Under the pieces are notes generated by a model. It did not search any database. It had not been told where the DNA came from and was given only the letters and a program-made list of their open reading frames with translations. Shown piece after piece: positions 34,119 through 42,977 of a stretch of DNA of 64,000 bases (position 1 is the first letter of the stretch; each line of letters starts with the position of its first letter). The position numbers and the translations under genes were made by a program. The stretch covers positions 248,001 to 312,000 of the forward strand of contig AP024867.1 of assembly GCA_024346835.1 (NCBI GenBank), read 5' to 3'. The DNA is from Vibrio comitans. GTDB taxonomy: Bacteria; Pseudomonadota; Gammaproteobacteria; Enterobacterales; Vibrionaceae.

Positions 34119-35291
34119 TTAGAATACTTCGTTCACATTAAAGTAGAATAAGGTTTCGTCTTCGCCAAACCCAAGATCAGCTCTTAGGTTAATGCGCCCT
34201 TTCAGGCGATACCGTAGTCCTAAACCATACGAGGTAAGTATGTCATCACTTAGTTGATCAACATCTTCACCGATAGAACCTACACCAGCCCAGAAGACAC
34301 TTCCCCAGCGACGATAGATAGGTAGTCGATATTCCGCCTGCATCATCGCCATTTGCTCGTCTCTATAACGCCCTACGATATAACCACGCATCGCATATGC
34401 ACCGCCAAGATCAGGCAGTCTATTCCATGGTACTTCCCCGGAAGTAAAGTTACCTTGGCCTTGTAACGCAAGCACTCCCGGAACGGGCTCTAGGTCGATA
34501 AAATGAGCTAGCTCTATATCATAGCGACCAAAAGAGTCCGAATTTAAGTCGCTGTAGTAAGCGCCAAAATCCGCCTGCAACAGAGTGCCTGATTCGGTGT
34601 TCTCAACGAAATTACGAGAGTCATATAACAGGGTGCCTAGCACACCGACTGAGGTATTGGATTCTAGATCGTCAAATAACATCTCGTTGCCTACTAACAC
34701 CTCGTCACCCAATTCAGGGTCTCGTGTGCCTGTGTAGTTTATGTTACCGCCTATACCCAAAAACCAGTTATCAGCAATCTTATGGTACCAACGAGGCGTC
34801 ACCTGAAGAAGAGTTTGAGTGTACAGTACCTTGTTTTCATCGTTACTCGCCGACTCATACCCCTTACCGTAATACACAACCGGCTCATCATACGCCTCAG
34901 CCACTATTTCAAAGCGATTCCGGCCTTCATTAAGGAAAGTAGTATTATCGATGCTAAGTCCGAGAGAAAGGTTGGTTGAGACATAGGTGTTAATCACAAA
35001 AGAAGACGGCTGTTCATAGTTAATAGCAGAATCAGTCTGGTACAAACCAATAACCAATACTCCTGCGCCGAATTCTTGCTCAGGGTTATAAAACACCGAC
35101 GGAATGTAGCTCATATCAACCCCTTTCTCAGGGTCAAATCCACCATCTGCACCAACGAAATCAAACGCTTTATCGACGAAGGTAGGTTCTGCATCAGCAG
35201 GTGTTGGAAAGAGTGGTTCTACCGCGAAAGATGGGAAACTGAATAGAGCGAGACTGCTCACTAACCACGAGTAGCAAATTCCTTTTACCAC
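34119..35291 (-). CDS. BamA/D15-like outer membrane barrel protein without POTRA domains
   Basis: A 390-residue outer-membrane protein with a signal peptide (residues 1-23, ending SFA). The rest fits a 16-strand surface-antigen barrel: alternating aromatic strands, the lid-loop motif MRGYIVGRYRD in the C-terminal third, and a final Phe after an alternating strand (LFYFNVNEVF). There is no room for POTRA domains, so it is not a classical BamA/TamA. Relatives are often annotated as BamA/TamA family or surface-antigen proteins. The client or function is unknown. Confidence 0.82.
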   Translation of the reverse strand: MVKGICYSWLVSSLALFSFPSFAVEPLFPTPADAEPTFVDKAFDFVGADGGFDPEKGVDMSYIPSVFYNPEQEFGAGVLVIGLYQTDSAINYEQPSSFVINTYVSTNLSLGLSIDNTTFLNEGRNRFEIVAEAYDEPVVYYGKGYESASNDENKVLYTQTLLQVTPRWYHKIADNWFLGIGGNINYTGTRDPELGDEVLVGNEMLFDDLESNTSVGVLGTLLYDSRNFVENTESGTLLQADFGAYYSDLNSDSFGRYDIELAHFIDLEPVPGVLALQGQGNFTSGEVPWNRLPDLGGAYAMRGYIVGRYRDEQMAMMQAEYRLPIYRRWGSVFWAGVGSIGEDVDQLSDDILTSYGLGLRYRLKGRINLRADLGFGEDETLFYFNVNEVF

Positions 35292-35446
35292 ATGAAATCC
35301 TTTTCTTATGAGCTTGGGTATGAGTGTAACAACTCTATGTTACCGTTTTAACTGGACTTTTAATTGTCTACTCGTCTATTCTAGCTCATGAACCATTCAA
35401 TTAAACATATATTTAACATTACTTACCCTATTGTTTTGAGGTGATC

Positions 35447-36004
35447 ATGAAGTGGCTTTTCGCTGTAGCTTTTGCCCTAGTTTTATCCGCCTGTACCACA
35501 ACAACTAAGCCTGCCAATAATTTTGGCATCGGAATCGTTTCTAGCGGTGACTTCCAGTTTGTTCGACCAGGAGCGAAAACCTACGCTTGGCACCCTAAGT
35601 CCGGTGTGGCGTATGTTGACTCTGGAGTCAGTAAGAAAACGATTAAACATGTATTTAATGAAGCCATCAGCAAAAGCCTAGAAGAAAAGGGCTATCAAAG
35701 AGTGTCACTTCAACAGCAGCCTAATTTCATTGTTGGTTACGGCGTAGCGGTTGAATCTGAATTAAATGACGATGAACTGTTCGATAAAACGCAGCTAGCG
35801 ACCGGTATACCAGCCTCTGATTTTAGCGATACTGAGCAGAAAGGTACTATCTTCATAGCAATGTATAACTATCCGCTTATGGAGCTAAAATGGAGAGCTT
35901 TAGCACAAGGTGCATCCGCTCCTGAGTTGGAACCAGAGAAAAGCGAAGATAGGATCAAAAGCTACGTTGATACCATGTTAAAAGAGATGCCAATGGCGCA
36001 GTAA
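35447..36004 (+). CDS. DUF4136 lipoprotein
   Basis: A 185-residue lipoprotein, signal residues 1-16 with lipobox LSAC, mature start Cys-Thr-Thr (outer-membrane sorting expected). The body fits DUF4136: FVRPGAKTYAWHP near the start, IKHVFNEAISKSLEEKGYQRV in the middle, then a beta-rich YGVAVESEL segment and a WRALAQGA strand. I start at the ATG after GAGGTGATC; the GTG two codons upstream overlaps that site. It is divergent from the barrel gene. Confidence 0.85.
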   Translation: MKWLFAVAFALVLSACTTTTKPANNFGIGIVSSGDFQFVRPGAKTYAWHPKSGVAYVDSGVSKKTIKHVFNEAISKSLEEKGYQRVSLQQQPNFIVGYGVAVESELNDDELFDKTQLATGIPASDFSDTEQKGTIFIAMYNYPLMELKWRALAQGASAPELEPEKSEDRIKSYVDTMLKEMPMAQ

Positions 36005-36023
36005 TCCTCTCAACCAGTCAGTA

Positions 36024-36048
36024 AAAAGCCGGCTCATTGCCGGCTTTA
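36024..36048. terminator. Bidirectional terminator
   Basis: AAAGCCGGC/GCCGGCTTT around a 5-nt loop, with A and T flanks, between the DUF4136 gene and the convergent ABC exporter gene. Confidence 0.88.
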
Positions 36049-36057
36049 TTGTGCCTC

Positions 36058-37863
36058 TTAACCAGCCTGCAGGCTGCCATAGAGCGTTTGGTATAGCCCA
36101 TCTTTTTCAATCAAATCTATATGTGTACCTGATTGAATCACCTTCCCATCTTCCAACACATAGATAAGGTCAGCTTGTTTAACTGCTGATAATCTATGAG
36201 CAACAATTAACGTAGTACGATTCTTCAAGAAGCGATTTAGCGCAAGGTGCAGCTCTGCCTCCGTGGAGGTATCAAGCGCCGAGGTTGCCTCATCTAGGAT
36301 CACTAACTCAGGGTTGCTCAACACCATTCGCGCGATAGCTAGCCTTTGCCTCTGTCCTCCGGATAGGCGAACACCTTGACGACCGATATGAGAGTCGAGT
36401 CCTTTAGGCAGGGTATCTCTTAGGCTAAGAAGCTGGGCAACCTCAAGAGCATCCCATAGCTCATTGTCACTGTATTCTTGTCCAAGGGTCAGGTTTTGAC
36501 GAAGCGTATCGTTGAAGATCATCGGTTGTTGCAGCACTACTGCAAGCTCTTTTCGCAATGCCTCGTAGCTGACGGTTTCAATAGTATGCCCATTGACCAG
36601 AATGTCACCGCTATCTTTCTGATAGATCCCAAGCAGAAGCTGAATCAAGGTTGACTTACCTCCACCGGACGCACCAACCAAAGCCACACGCTTGCCTTTA
36701 GGGATCTTTAACGAGAAGTCATCAAGCACCTTTCGTTCCGCATCATAAGAGAAGCCCACGTTCTTAAATTCAACTTCTATAGGCTCGCCCTTTTGAAAAG
36801 GATTCACAGAGGCAATAGGACGGTTCTCTTCTGGCATATCCAATATCCCATTCAAGCGTTTCATGGCAGCCGATGCGCTATACCAAGAGTATTGAATGCT
36901 CAACAGCTCTTGAACCGGCGACAGCATAAACCACAAATAACCAAATACTGCGAAGATCTGCCCTATAGTGAGGTCACTAAATAGAACCATCAACATTGCT
37001 GCTGCGCGAAAGATCTCAAAGCCAATAAGGAACATTAAGAACGATAAGCGATTCGCAGCATCTGATTGCCATGCATACTTATCTGCATCGACTCGTATAG
37101 ACTCAGCATCTTGCTTCAGCCTACCTAGATATTCCTGCTCTCTGTTAGCGGCACGAAGCTGATAGATACCATCTAGAGTTTCTACAAGCCTTTGCTGAAA
37201 ACGCTCAAAAGATTGATTTTCTTTCTTCTTAAGGTGCTTAACTCTTTGCCCAAGCTTGCGAGAAAGGTAGATAACAACAGGGTTCATTAGGATAATAAAT
37301 AAACCTAGCTGCCAATTAAGCCAAAGAAGAATGCCACCTGTGCCAATGACCGTGAGTACGCTAATTACAAAACGACTCAGCGTATTGCCAATGAACTTAT
37401 CAATGGTCTCTATATCGGTCACCAGATGAGATGTGAGTCCCCCGCTACCCTTTTCCTCATATTGCTGCATGGAAACACGGCCTAGCTTATCCAAGATCCA
37501 TTGACGCAATTGGCAGGTTAACTGCTTAGAAACCAGAGTAAACTGTCGGGTTTGTAAAATATTAAGCGCCTGACTTCCTACCCGCATCACGATGATCAGA
37601 ATAAGAACCGTGACGATATAGCCGGTGGCGGTTTGTAACCCTTGAGGCAAGAATGAATTGAGAAATGCCAAACCATTGGCAGGTTTATCAAGTAAGACTT
37701 CATCTACCATGAGAGGCAAAAGCAAAGGGATTGGTACACTCATTAGAGTCGCAACAAATGCGATGAAGTTGGCGTAGATAAGCATCTTTTTATGCTTCAT
37801 TGCCTGTTGATATAACCATTGTTTATTGAGCTTTGGCATCTCGCCAGCTTGTTGTTCGGTCAC
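36058..37863 (-). CDS. ABC exporter, fused permease and ATPase (MsbA/MdlB type)
   Basis: A 601-residue half-transporter that should work as a homodimer. Residues about 25-320 form six transmembrane helices. The ATPase domain has Walker A GASGGGKST, the signature LSGGQRQRLAIAR, Walker B LVILDEAT and the switch His in LIVAHRLS. The start is GTG, with AGGA eight bases upstream. It lies downstream of hutA on the same strand, separated by two overlapping stem-loops, so a link to haem or to iron metabolism is possible but unproved. The substrate is unknown. Confidence 0.88.
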   Translation of the reverse strand: MTEQQAGEMPKLNKQWLYQQAMKHKKMLIYANFIAFVATLMSVPIPLLLPLMVDEVLLDKPANGLAFLNSFLPQGLQTATGYIVTVLILIIVMRVGSQALNILQTRQFTLVSKQLTCQLRQWILDKLGRVSMQQYEEKGSGGLTSHLVTDIETIDKFIGNTLSRFVISVLTVIGTGGILLWLNWQLGLFIILMNPVVIYLSRKLGQRVKHLKKKENQSFERFQQRLVETLDGIYQLRAANREQEYLGRLKQDAESIRVDADKYAWQSDAANRLSFLMFLIGFEIFRAAAMLMVLFSDLTIGQIFAVFGYLWFMLSPVQELLSIQYSWYSASAAMKRLNGILDMPEENRPIASVNPFQKGEPIEVEFKNVGFSYDAERKVLDDFSLKIPKGKRVALVGASGGGKSTLIQLLLGIYQKDSGDILVNGHTIETVSYEALRKELAVVLQQPMIFNDTLRQNLTLGQEYSDNELWDALEVAQLLSLRDTLPKGLDSHIGRQGVRLSGGQRQRLAIARMVLSNPELVILDEATSALDTSTEAELHLALNRFLKNRTTLIVAHRLSAVKQADLIYVLEDGKVIQSGTHIDLIEKDGLYQTLYGSLQAG

Positions 37864-37933
37864 ACAAAATCCTTTCTACGGTTGCTTGTGTTAATTGTAC
37901 GCATTGAATTGGAGTCTTGTTTAATAATTGATT

Positions 37934-37994
37934 GCTTGTTGTGTTTTAAATGCTCTAAAACACAACAAGCCGAGCACCTAATAGGAGCTCGGCT
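37934..37994 (-). promoter_or_regulatory. Two overlapping stem-loops between hutA and the ABC exporter gene
   Basis: In transcript order the first is AGCCGAGC/GCTCGGCT (37968-37994). The second is a perfect 15-bp stem whose arms GCTTGTTGTGTTTTA and TAAAACACAACAAGC (37934-37970) enclose a 7-nt loop. The two share bases 37968-37970, so they compete at the edge. The first is followed by TTGTTGTGTTTTA and could terminate hutA; the second would protect the transcript or act as a second terminator. Confidence 0.65.
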
Positions 37995-38010
37995 ATCAAT
38001 TGGAATGAGA

Positions 38011-40167
38011 TTAGAAGAAGTATTCTGCGCTCACACCCCAGTTACGACCAGCTTGAGTATCAAAGTCCGTGCGCTCAGTGCTGCCGCTTAGGTCTTCGTA
38101 TAGCCAGTATTTTTCATCAAAGGCGTTAAACAGACCAGCACGCAATGTTAAGTCTTGTACTGGGCGGTAGTATGCTGTCACATCTAGCAAGCTATAAGAA
38201 GGAGCATCGATGTTATCTTCTTCTGTCCAGCTATCTTTGCTTGCTACCATGGTGTAGTTAACTAAAGCACCTAGAGTCTTGTTCTCATTGTCATATCCAA
38301 GTCCGATGACACCAGTCAGTGGCGCGACTGAATCTAGCTCACGCCCAGTATTTACATCTTCACCATAGGCATAAGCAATGCTCAACTTGGTATACATGCC
38401 TTTAGGACCAAGGATGGTACCTGCGGCTTCAGCACCGTAGATCTTCGCCTCATCGATGTTAACCATGGTAATGATGTCTTTATCACCTGCCTGCCCAATC
38501 ACTTGGCTTGTAATAAAGTCATCGTATTGGTTGTAGAAAGCACTCACTTCATATTGGTAGATCTTACCTGTACCACGGAAGCCCACTTCATAAGACAAAC
38601 TGGTTTCTGCTTCTAGATTTGGATTACCCATGAAGATTGCACCTTCACTGTACGAGTAGTAAAGATCATACACGGTAGGTGCTTTAAAGCCCTGGCTGAT
38701 TTGCGCATAAGGGCTAAACCAATTTGCTACGTGATAAACCGCACCGACACGTCCGGTAAATGCATCGTTGTCATTGCTTTCGTGCTCAACGCCATAACCG
38801 TCTGTGGTATCAGGATCTGTTGAGAAAGAGTCATAACGAAGGCCAGCAGAAAGAACCAGTTTTTCTTCCATTAAGAAAGCTTGATCCTGAACGAAGATAC
38901 CCCATTGCTGTACCGTTGCGTTAGGCAGACCTGTGCTACCCGGAGACGAACTCGGCGGCGCACCAGTACCACTTTGAATAAAGTGATCCGTGTTTTCCAA
39001 AGAGAAGTCGTTGTACAAGAAGCTACCACCATAAGTCAGCTCATGATAATGGCCATCAGCCATAATCAGCTTATTGAACTGCATATCAAACTGGTAAGAA
39101 TCATCTTGTGCAATACGTTGGCGGTTACGAATGCGGTCTGTGTAAATAGGGATTCCTCCGGAAACCCAATTCGTCGTGTCGTAGTTATTCGATTCACTTT
39201 CTGTGGTTTGATACGAGATTTTCCACGCCAAATCATCAGCAATTAGGCTGTTCATCGCCCATTCATGTTCAAAACCAATACGCATTCGATTGTTGTTGTC
39301 TTCAACAAAAGAATCGGTATAGACAAAGCCAGGCATGATCTCATAGCCCTCTTCAGAAGCTAGGAACGAATCATACTGATAATCGAAATACTCAAAGGTC
39401 ACACCCAAGCGATGATTGTCATTCGCTTGGTAAAATACCTTAGCTAAACCGTTGTAAAGCTTCGTATCGGCAGGGTCGGCTGCACCGCGATCAGGGCCTA
39501 AGATATCCGCACCATCACCGTGTGTCTGATATTCACTACCATCTGCGTAGGTGAACATAGCAATGGTTTCCCACTTGCCTTGGCGCATTGCCCACGTCGC
39601 CGTATTCTTAAATTCACTATTAACTGAAGAATACCCCGACTTGATACCAAAGCGATGCTCATCACCGTCAGTAACCAATACATCATCAGGGTTTTTAGTA
39701 CGCATAAGTACCACGCCGCCTAGCGCGTCAGAACCGTATAAACTAGAAGATGGGCCTTTGTTTACTTCAATACCTGCTAGCGTATCTGTCTCAATGGTAT
39801 TCTGATATTTGCGTTGCTGGCTTGCACCTGGGTTATACGGCACGGGTTGCTGAACCCCATCGACCATCACCTTAACGCGACTGTCTTCCATACCTCGAAT
39901 ATTAAAACCCGATACGCCAAAGCGACCACTGCCTTGAGCTTGAACACCCGGTGTATATTTCAAGGTATCTTTAAGATTGCTGTTCATTTCCGCGTCGAGA
40001 TCATCGCGACTCACGGTTGCAACCGAGGAAGACACATCGCTCTTATTCTGTTCAGTTCTCGTTGCCGAAACAACGACTTCATCAAAGGTGAAAGTTTCTT
40101 CTGCGAATACAGTTGATGATGCACACACTGCGCTGATGGCTAATGCCAGACTTGTTTTTTTATACAT
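38011..40167 (-). CDS. hutA: TonB-dependent haem/haemoglobin receptor HutA
   Basis: A 718-residue outer-membrane receptor. The signal peptide (MYKKTSLALAISAVCASSTVFA) is followed by a TonB box region (FDEVVVSATRTEQ), a plug domain with FNIRGMEDSRVKVMVDGVQQ and GPSSSLYGSDALGGVV, and a 22-strand barrel ending WGVSAEYFF. The haem-receptor pattern (FKAPTVYDLYYSY, related to FRAP...NPNLEAETS) supports the call. I start at the ATG of the signal peptide rather than a TTG four codons upstream. It takes haem across the outer membrane using TonB encoded 3 kb away. Confidence 0.92.
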   Translation of the reverse strand: MYKKTSLALAISAVCASSTVFAEETFTFDEVVVSATRTEQNKSDVSSSVATVSRDDLDAEMNSNLKDTLKYTPGVQAQGSGRFGVSGFNIRGMEDSRVKVMVDGVQQPVPYNPGASQQRKYQNTIETDTLAGIEVNKGPSSSLYGSDALGGVVLMRTKNPDDVLVTDGDEHRFGIKSGYSSVNSEFKNTATWAMRQGKWETIAMFTYADGSEYQTHGDGADILGPDRGAADPADTKLYNGLAKVFYQANDNHRLGVTFEYFDYQYDSFLASEEGYEIMPGFVYTDSFVEDNNNRMRIGFEHEWAMNSLIADDLAWKISYQTTESESNNYDTTNWVSGGIPIYTDRIRNRQRIAQDDSYQFDMQFNKLIMADGHYHELTYGGSFLYNDFSLENTDHFIQSGTGAPPSSSPGSTGLPNATVQQWGIFVQDQAFLMEEKLVLSAGLRYDSFSTDPDTTDGYGVEHESNDNDAFTGRVGAVYHVANWFSPYAQISQGFKAPTVYDLYYSYSEGAIFMGNPNLEAETSLSYEVGFRGTGKIYQYEVSAFYNQYDDFITSQVIGQAGDKDIITMVNIDEAKIYGAEAAGTILGPKGMYTKLSIAYAYGEDVNTGRELDSVAPLTGVIGLGYDNENKTLGALVNYTMVASKDSWTEEDNIDAPSYSLLDVTAYYRPVQDLTLRAGLFNAFDEKYWLYEDLSGSTERTDFDTQAGRNWGVSAEYFF

Positions 40168-40208
40168 GGTTTGACCCAAAATCCGTTTTATAAAAATGTA
40201 AGTGCCCG

Positions 40209-40231
40209 GCCGACTGAAAATATCAGTCGGC
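40209..40231 (-). other. Stem-loop between hutZ and hutA
   Basis: A perfect 9-bp stem GCCGACTGA/TCAGTCGGC with a 5-nt loop lies 33 nt after the hutZ stop codon and about 40 bases before hutA. No T-run follows on the minus strand, so partial attenuation or mRNA processing is more likely than full termination; hutA may be reached by read-through. Confidence 0.55.
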
Positions 40232-40263
40232 TAGAGTTATTGTTTGATTATGAAAAGTGAGAG

Positions 40264-40845
40264 CTAGTCTTGTTCGGCAGTCAGTTCTGCGATTTTTTGC
40301 TTCTCTTTTTCGACATGCCCTTCATTCAAGTGAAGGAAATCTACAAGATCATTACCTGAGACGTTAAATGCTTGACCGAAGCCCTTAACGTAGCGACCAC
40401 TGCTAGGTGTCAGTTTGTAGAGGTTAAAATCACCAAGTTGAGCTAGGTTTTGAGCCATTTCGCCGAATCGTTCAATCAATGCTTCAATTCCAGCTTTACC
40501 CTGCTCAGAATTTTTATCGATATGTTCGGCTGTAGTATCAAAAGTAAGGCGCTTTCTTGCGTGTACGCTCTTTGCAGATGCTTCGTCTTGAACCATCATG
40601 ATAGATACATTTTTATTGGCTTTAAGGTTCTGCCCATGAGCGGCTAGATCGCTCACTAGGATATAATAGCCCGCTTGATCAAACGCAAAGGGTGAGTAGC
40701 TAACGTGTGGCAGACCATCTTTGGTAATTGTCGCTAGCTGTAGGCTTTGGCAAGCATTACGAAACTCTTGAACCTCAGGACCTAAACGACCTTGTAGGCG
40801 TTGCTGTCTGATCTCCGCGCGCTCTTCTGCGTTCTGAGTACTCAT
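40264..40845 (-). CDS. hutZ: Haem utilisation protein HutZ (haem-degrading)
   Basis: A 193-residue member of the HugZ/HutZ split-barrel family, which binds haem and cleaves it to release iron. The N-terminal half has the FMN-binding-like split barrel (SLQLATITKDGLPHVSYSPFAF, YYILVSDLAAHGQNLKANKNVSIM). The C-terminal part has the family's closing GFGQAFNVSG. Its stop side opens into the gap before hutA, and its start overlaps the hutX stop by one base, so translation is coupled. Confidence 0.92.
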   Translation of the reverse strand: MSTQNAEERAEIRQQRLQGRLGPEVQEFRNACQSLQLATITKDGLPHVSYSPFAFDQAGYYILVSDLAAHGQNLKANKNVSIMMVQDEASAKSVHARKRLTFDTTAEHIDKNSEQGKAGIEALIERFGEMAQNLAQLGDFNLYKLTPSSGRYVKGFGQAFNVSGNDLVDFLHLNEGHVEKEKQKIAELTAEQD

Positions 40846-41363
40846 TATGCAAATTCCTTTTTAAGCTGCTCTAGCTTTTCAAGTTGCTCTGGGAAAAGTT
40901 GACGCTTCTTGTCACGGCCAAGATACACCTTAAATACACACTCGCCTGCTTCATCGTAAAAGCCCATGTAGTGGCTTGCCATCTTACGGAAAGGCTTGGA
41001 CACCAAAGCAATATGTTTAACCAGATCCAATCTTAAATGACCGTGTAGTTCGCCTTCACGCCCCATTAAGTTGTAGTAGCCATGTGCAACCTTTCCTTTA
41101 GGGAACGGCGCTTTATACTCAAAAATAGAACCGAACGAATGAACGATAGTCGTCACTTTTCCCCAAGCAGGTAAAGCCTCTAATAGCTCTTGAGCCTTCT
41201 CACCTGGCACTGATGTCACCATGCTAGAAGGCAACACAAAAGTGATCTCGCCCTCTGTCACGTTCAGTTCACTGGCCATTTGCGACACAGGAACTGCATC
41301 GTCATTTTCCATCATGGTTGCAACTGCTTCCAATACTTGTTGCTTCGTTAATGATGTGTACAT
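40845..41363 (-). CDS. hutX: Cytoplasmic haem carrier HutX
   Basis: A 172-residue member of the HutX/ChuX family, which binds haem in the cytoplasm and hands it to HutZ. Recognisable parts are PSSMVTSVPGEKAQELLEALPAWGKVTTIVHSFGSIFEYKAPFPKG and the closing ASHYMGFYDEAGECVFKVYLGRD. It lies between hutW and hutZ, 14 bases after hutW, and overlaps hutZ by one base. Confidence 0.92.
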   Translation of the reverse strand: MYTSLTKQQVLEAVATMMENDDAVPVSQMASELNVTEGEITFVLPSSMVTSVPGEKAQELLEALPAWGKVTTIVHSFGSIFEYKAPFPKGKVAHGYYNLMGREGELHGHLRLDLVKHIALVSKPFRKMASHYMGFYDEAGECVFKVYLGRDKKRQLFPEQLEKLEQLKKEFA

Positions 41364-41377
41364 CTTCTTCCCCTAAA

Positions 41378-42775
41378 TTAAGCTGCTTTGATGCTTTTTT
41401 TGTCGATATTTTTGTTATGTGGTTTCATAAGGTTGTTTTGTTTTTGTCCACTAGAAACAACCTGTATTAAATTTTGCGCCAGTGTTACGGACCAAAACTG
41501 CCCCGCTAGAGTCAGTGAGAGATAGCCTCTGCTTAGGTTCACTAATCCGTTTTTCTGCCATGCATCAAACAATGGTTTAAGCGCCGTAAACATACCTTGA
41601 GGTAGTACTCTTTCGCTGAGAACTCCTCGGTCAAAGGCTGCCTTGATGGTATTCACTAAGCTAGCATTTGGCGCACTGTAAAAGGCCATACCGGCGGCAA
41701 ACTCATCAGCTTTGCCTGCTTCAATGTATTTTTCCATGTCACGATACTGCATTGAGCTAATACCATTCACATTGCCCCCAGCGCCTGCGCCAAGTGGCAT
41801 TACCTGCGCCGATGTTTTCGCTAAGCTGTTGTATATAGAGCGCTCTCGGTTGTCGGAGCTCCAATGATTGACACTAAGACGTCTTTGATGGTGTTTAGCC
41901 ATAAACTCAACGCCCATTTGATACATGCTCGCCTTAACTTGGGTATTGGCAGGCTCAGGTAATTTACCCTGCTCTACCAGACGTCCCATCGGCAGATTTT
42001 GCATTTCTATCAGCTGGTACAAGTCAACGCCGTGTGCACCGCTCTCTAGGTACAACTCCAAATCCGAAGCCCAAGTATCTAAAGTCTGATGAGGCAGACC
42101 GTATAAAAGGTCGATAACAATAGGAGCGCTGTCATAGCTAACAAAATGCTGAAGACGCTCTAGTACTTCTTCACCATCATTTAATCGCTTAGCACTGCGG
42201 CGAACCTTAGTATCAAAGCTCTGTACACCGAATGAGAAACGGTTAATGCCACCTTCAAGTGCAGATTCAAACTTCTGATCATCAAAGCGGTTGATGCGCC
42301 CTTCTAAGGTGATTTCACAATCTGGCGTTAAAGGGAAATGGCTCCGAATCATCTCACCCAGTTGTTTCATCTGCTTAGCACTCAAGTCTGTTGGTGTGCC
42401 TCCACCGATATATACCGCTTGAAACGGAAATGCTTGCGTCCAAGGCATTGCGGCCTTCCACAATAATTCTTTCTTTAAGGCTTCGAAGTACTCGTCGATG
42501 AGCTTAGTGCTTGAGGCGTATTGAAAGAAGTTGCAGTAGGTGCAGCGCACACGGCAAAAGGGAATATGGATATAAAGACAGCGAGGTCCCTTATCCCCTT
42601 GCTCAGAGAAAGCACTTGTTAGTGCTGATTGCGTGAGTTCAGTAGGGACTGGCTTTGCCATCCCACCTGCATGCGGACCTTTCTTCTTGGCAAAGGCGAA
42701 GCGCAATGGGTCAGGTGTATGGTTGCCCACAATCTCTGGGTCCAGAAGAACTGGGTTGTTTAATTCAAGATTCAT
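41378..42775 (-). CDS. hutW: Radical SAM haem-utilisation protein HutW (ChuW/HutW type)
   Basis: A 465-residue radical SAM enzyme related to HemN. The cluster-binding cysteines are Cys74, Cys78 and Cys81 in CRVRCTYC, and the HemN-like GGGTPTDLSAKQM follows. The family (ChuW) opens haem without oxygen by a methyl transfer, releasing iron under anaerobic conditions. It is the first gene of hutWXZ, whose promoter side has Fur-like boxes shared with tonB. Whether this protein degrades haem by itself is known only for the ChuW relatives. Confidence 0.9.
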   Translation of the reverse strand: MNLELNNPVLLDPEIVGNHTPDPLRFAFAKKKGPHAGGMAKPVPTELTQSALTSAFSEQGDKGPRCLYIHIPFCRVRCTYCNFFQYASSTKLIDEYFEALKKELLWKAAMPWTQAFPFQAVYIGGGTPTDLSAKQMKQLGEMIRSHFPLTPDCEITLEGRINRFDDQKFESALEGGINRFSFGVQSFDTKVRRSAKRLNDGEEVLERLQHFVSYDSAPIVIDLLYGLPHQTLDTWASDLELYLESGAHGVDLYQLIEMQNLPMGRLVEQGKLPEPANTQVKASMYQMGVEFMAKHHQRRLSVNHWSSDNRERSIYNSLAKTSAQVMPLGAGAGGNVNGISSMQYRDMEKYIEAGKADEFAAGMAFYSAPNASLVNTIKAAFDRGVLSERVLPQGMFTALKPLFDAWQKNGLVNLSRGYLSLTLAGQFWSVTLAQNLIQVVSSGQKQNNLMKPHNKNIDKKSIKAA

Positions 42776-42837
42776 TATTTCTTCTTGCTTTTCAATGTTC
42801 TGCGTGGCGAGTTGCTATTATTTGTGCCACATAATTA

Positions 42838-42856
42838 AATGAGAACAAATCTCATT
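42838..42856. promoter_or_regulatory. Fur-like box 1
   Basis: AATGAGAACAAATCTCATT matches the inverted-repeat Fur consensus AATGANAATNATTNTCATT at 14 of 16 defined bases. It lies in the divergent hutW-tonB gap, nearer hutW. Confidence 0.75.
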
Positions 42857-42900
42857 CGCTCGAATTTGTGACTACTATATTGATCTTGATAAATAATGCA

Positions 42901-42919
42901 AATGATAATTGATATTATT
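42901..42919. promoter_or_regulatory. Fur-like box 2
   Basis: AATGATAATTGATATTATT matches the same Fur consensus at 13 of 16 defined bases. It is nearer tonB, so each direction may have its own box. Confidence 0.7.
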
Positions 42920-42977
42920 CGCATTATCTGCATAATGCCCTTTATTAGAACTAAATTGGTAATGGTTTCCAACCACT

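Noticed and set aside
40168..40263. Separate Fur box directly before hutA
   Set aside because: The 96-base gap holds a stem-loop but no AATGATAAT-like inverted repeat.
42633..42842. 69-residue plus-strand frame at the hutW start
   Set aside because: Antisense to the hutW N-terminus and extending into the Fur-box region; no ribosome site or family.
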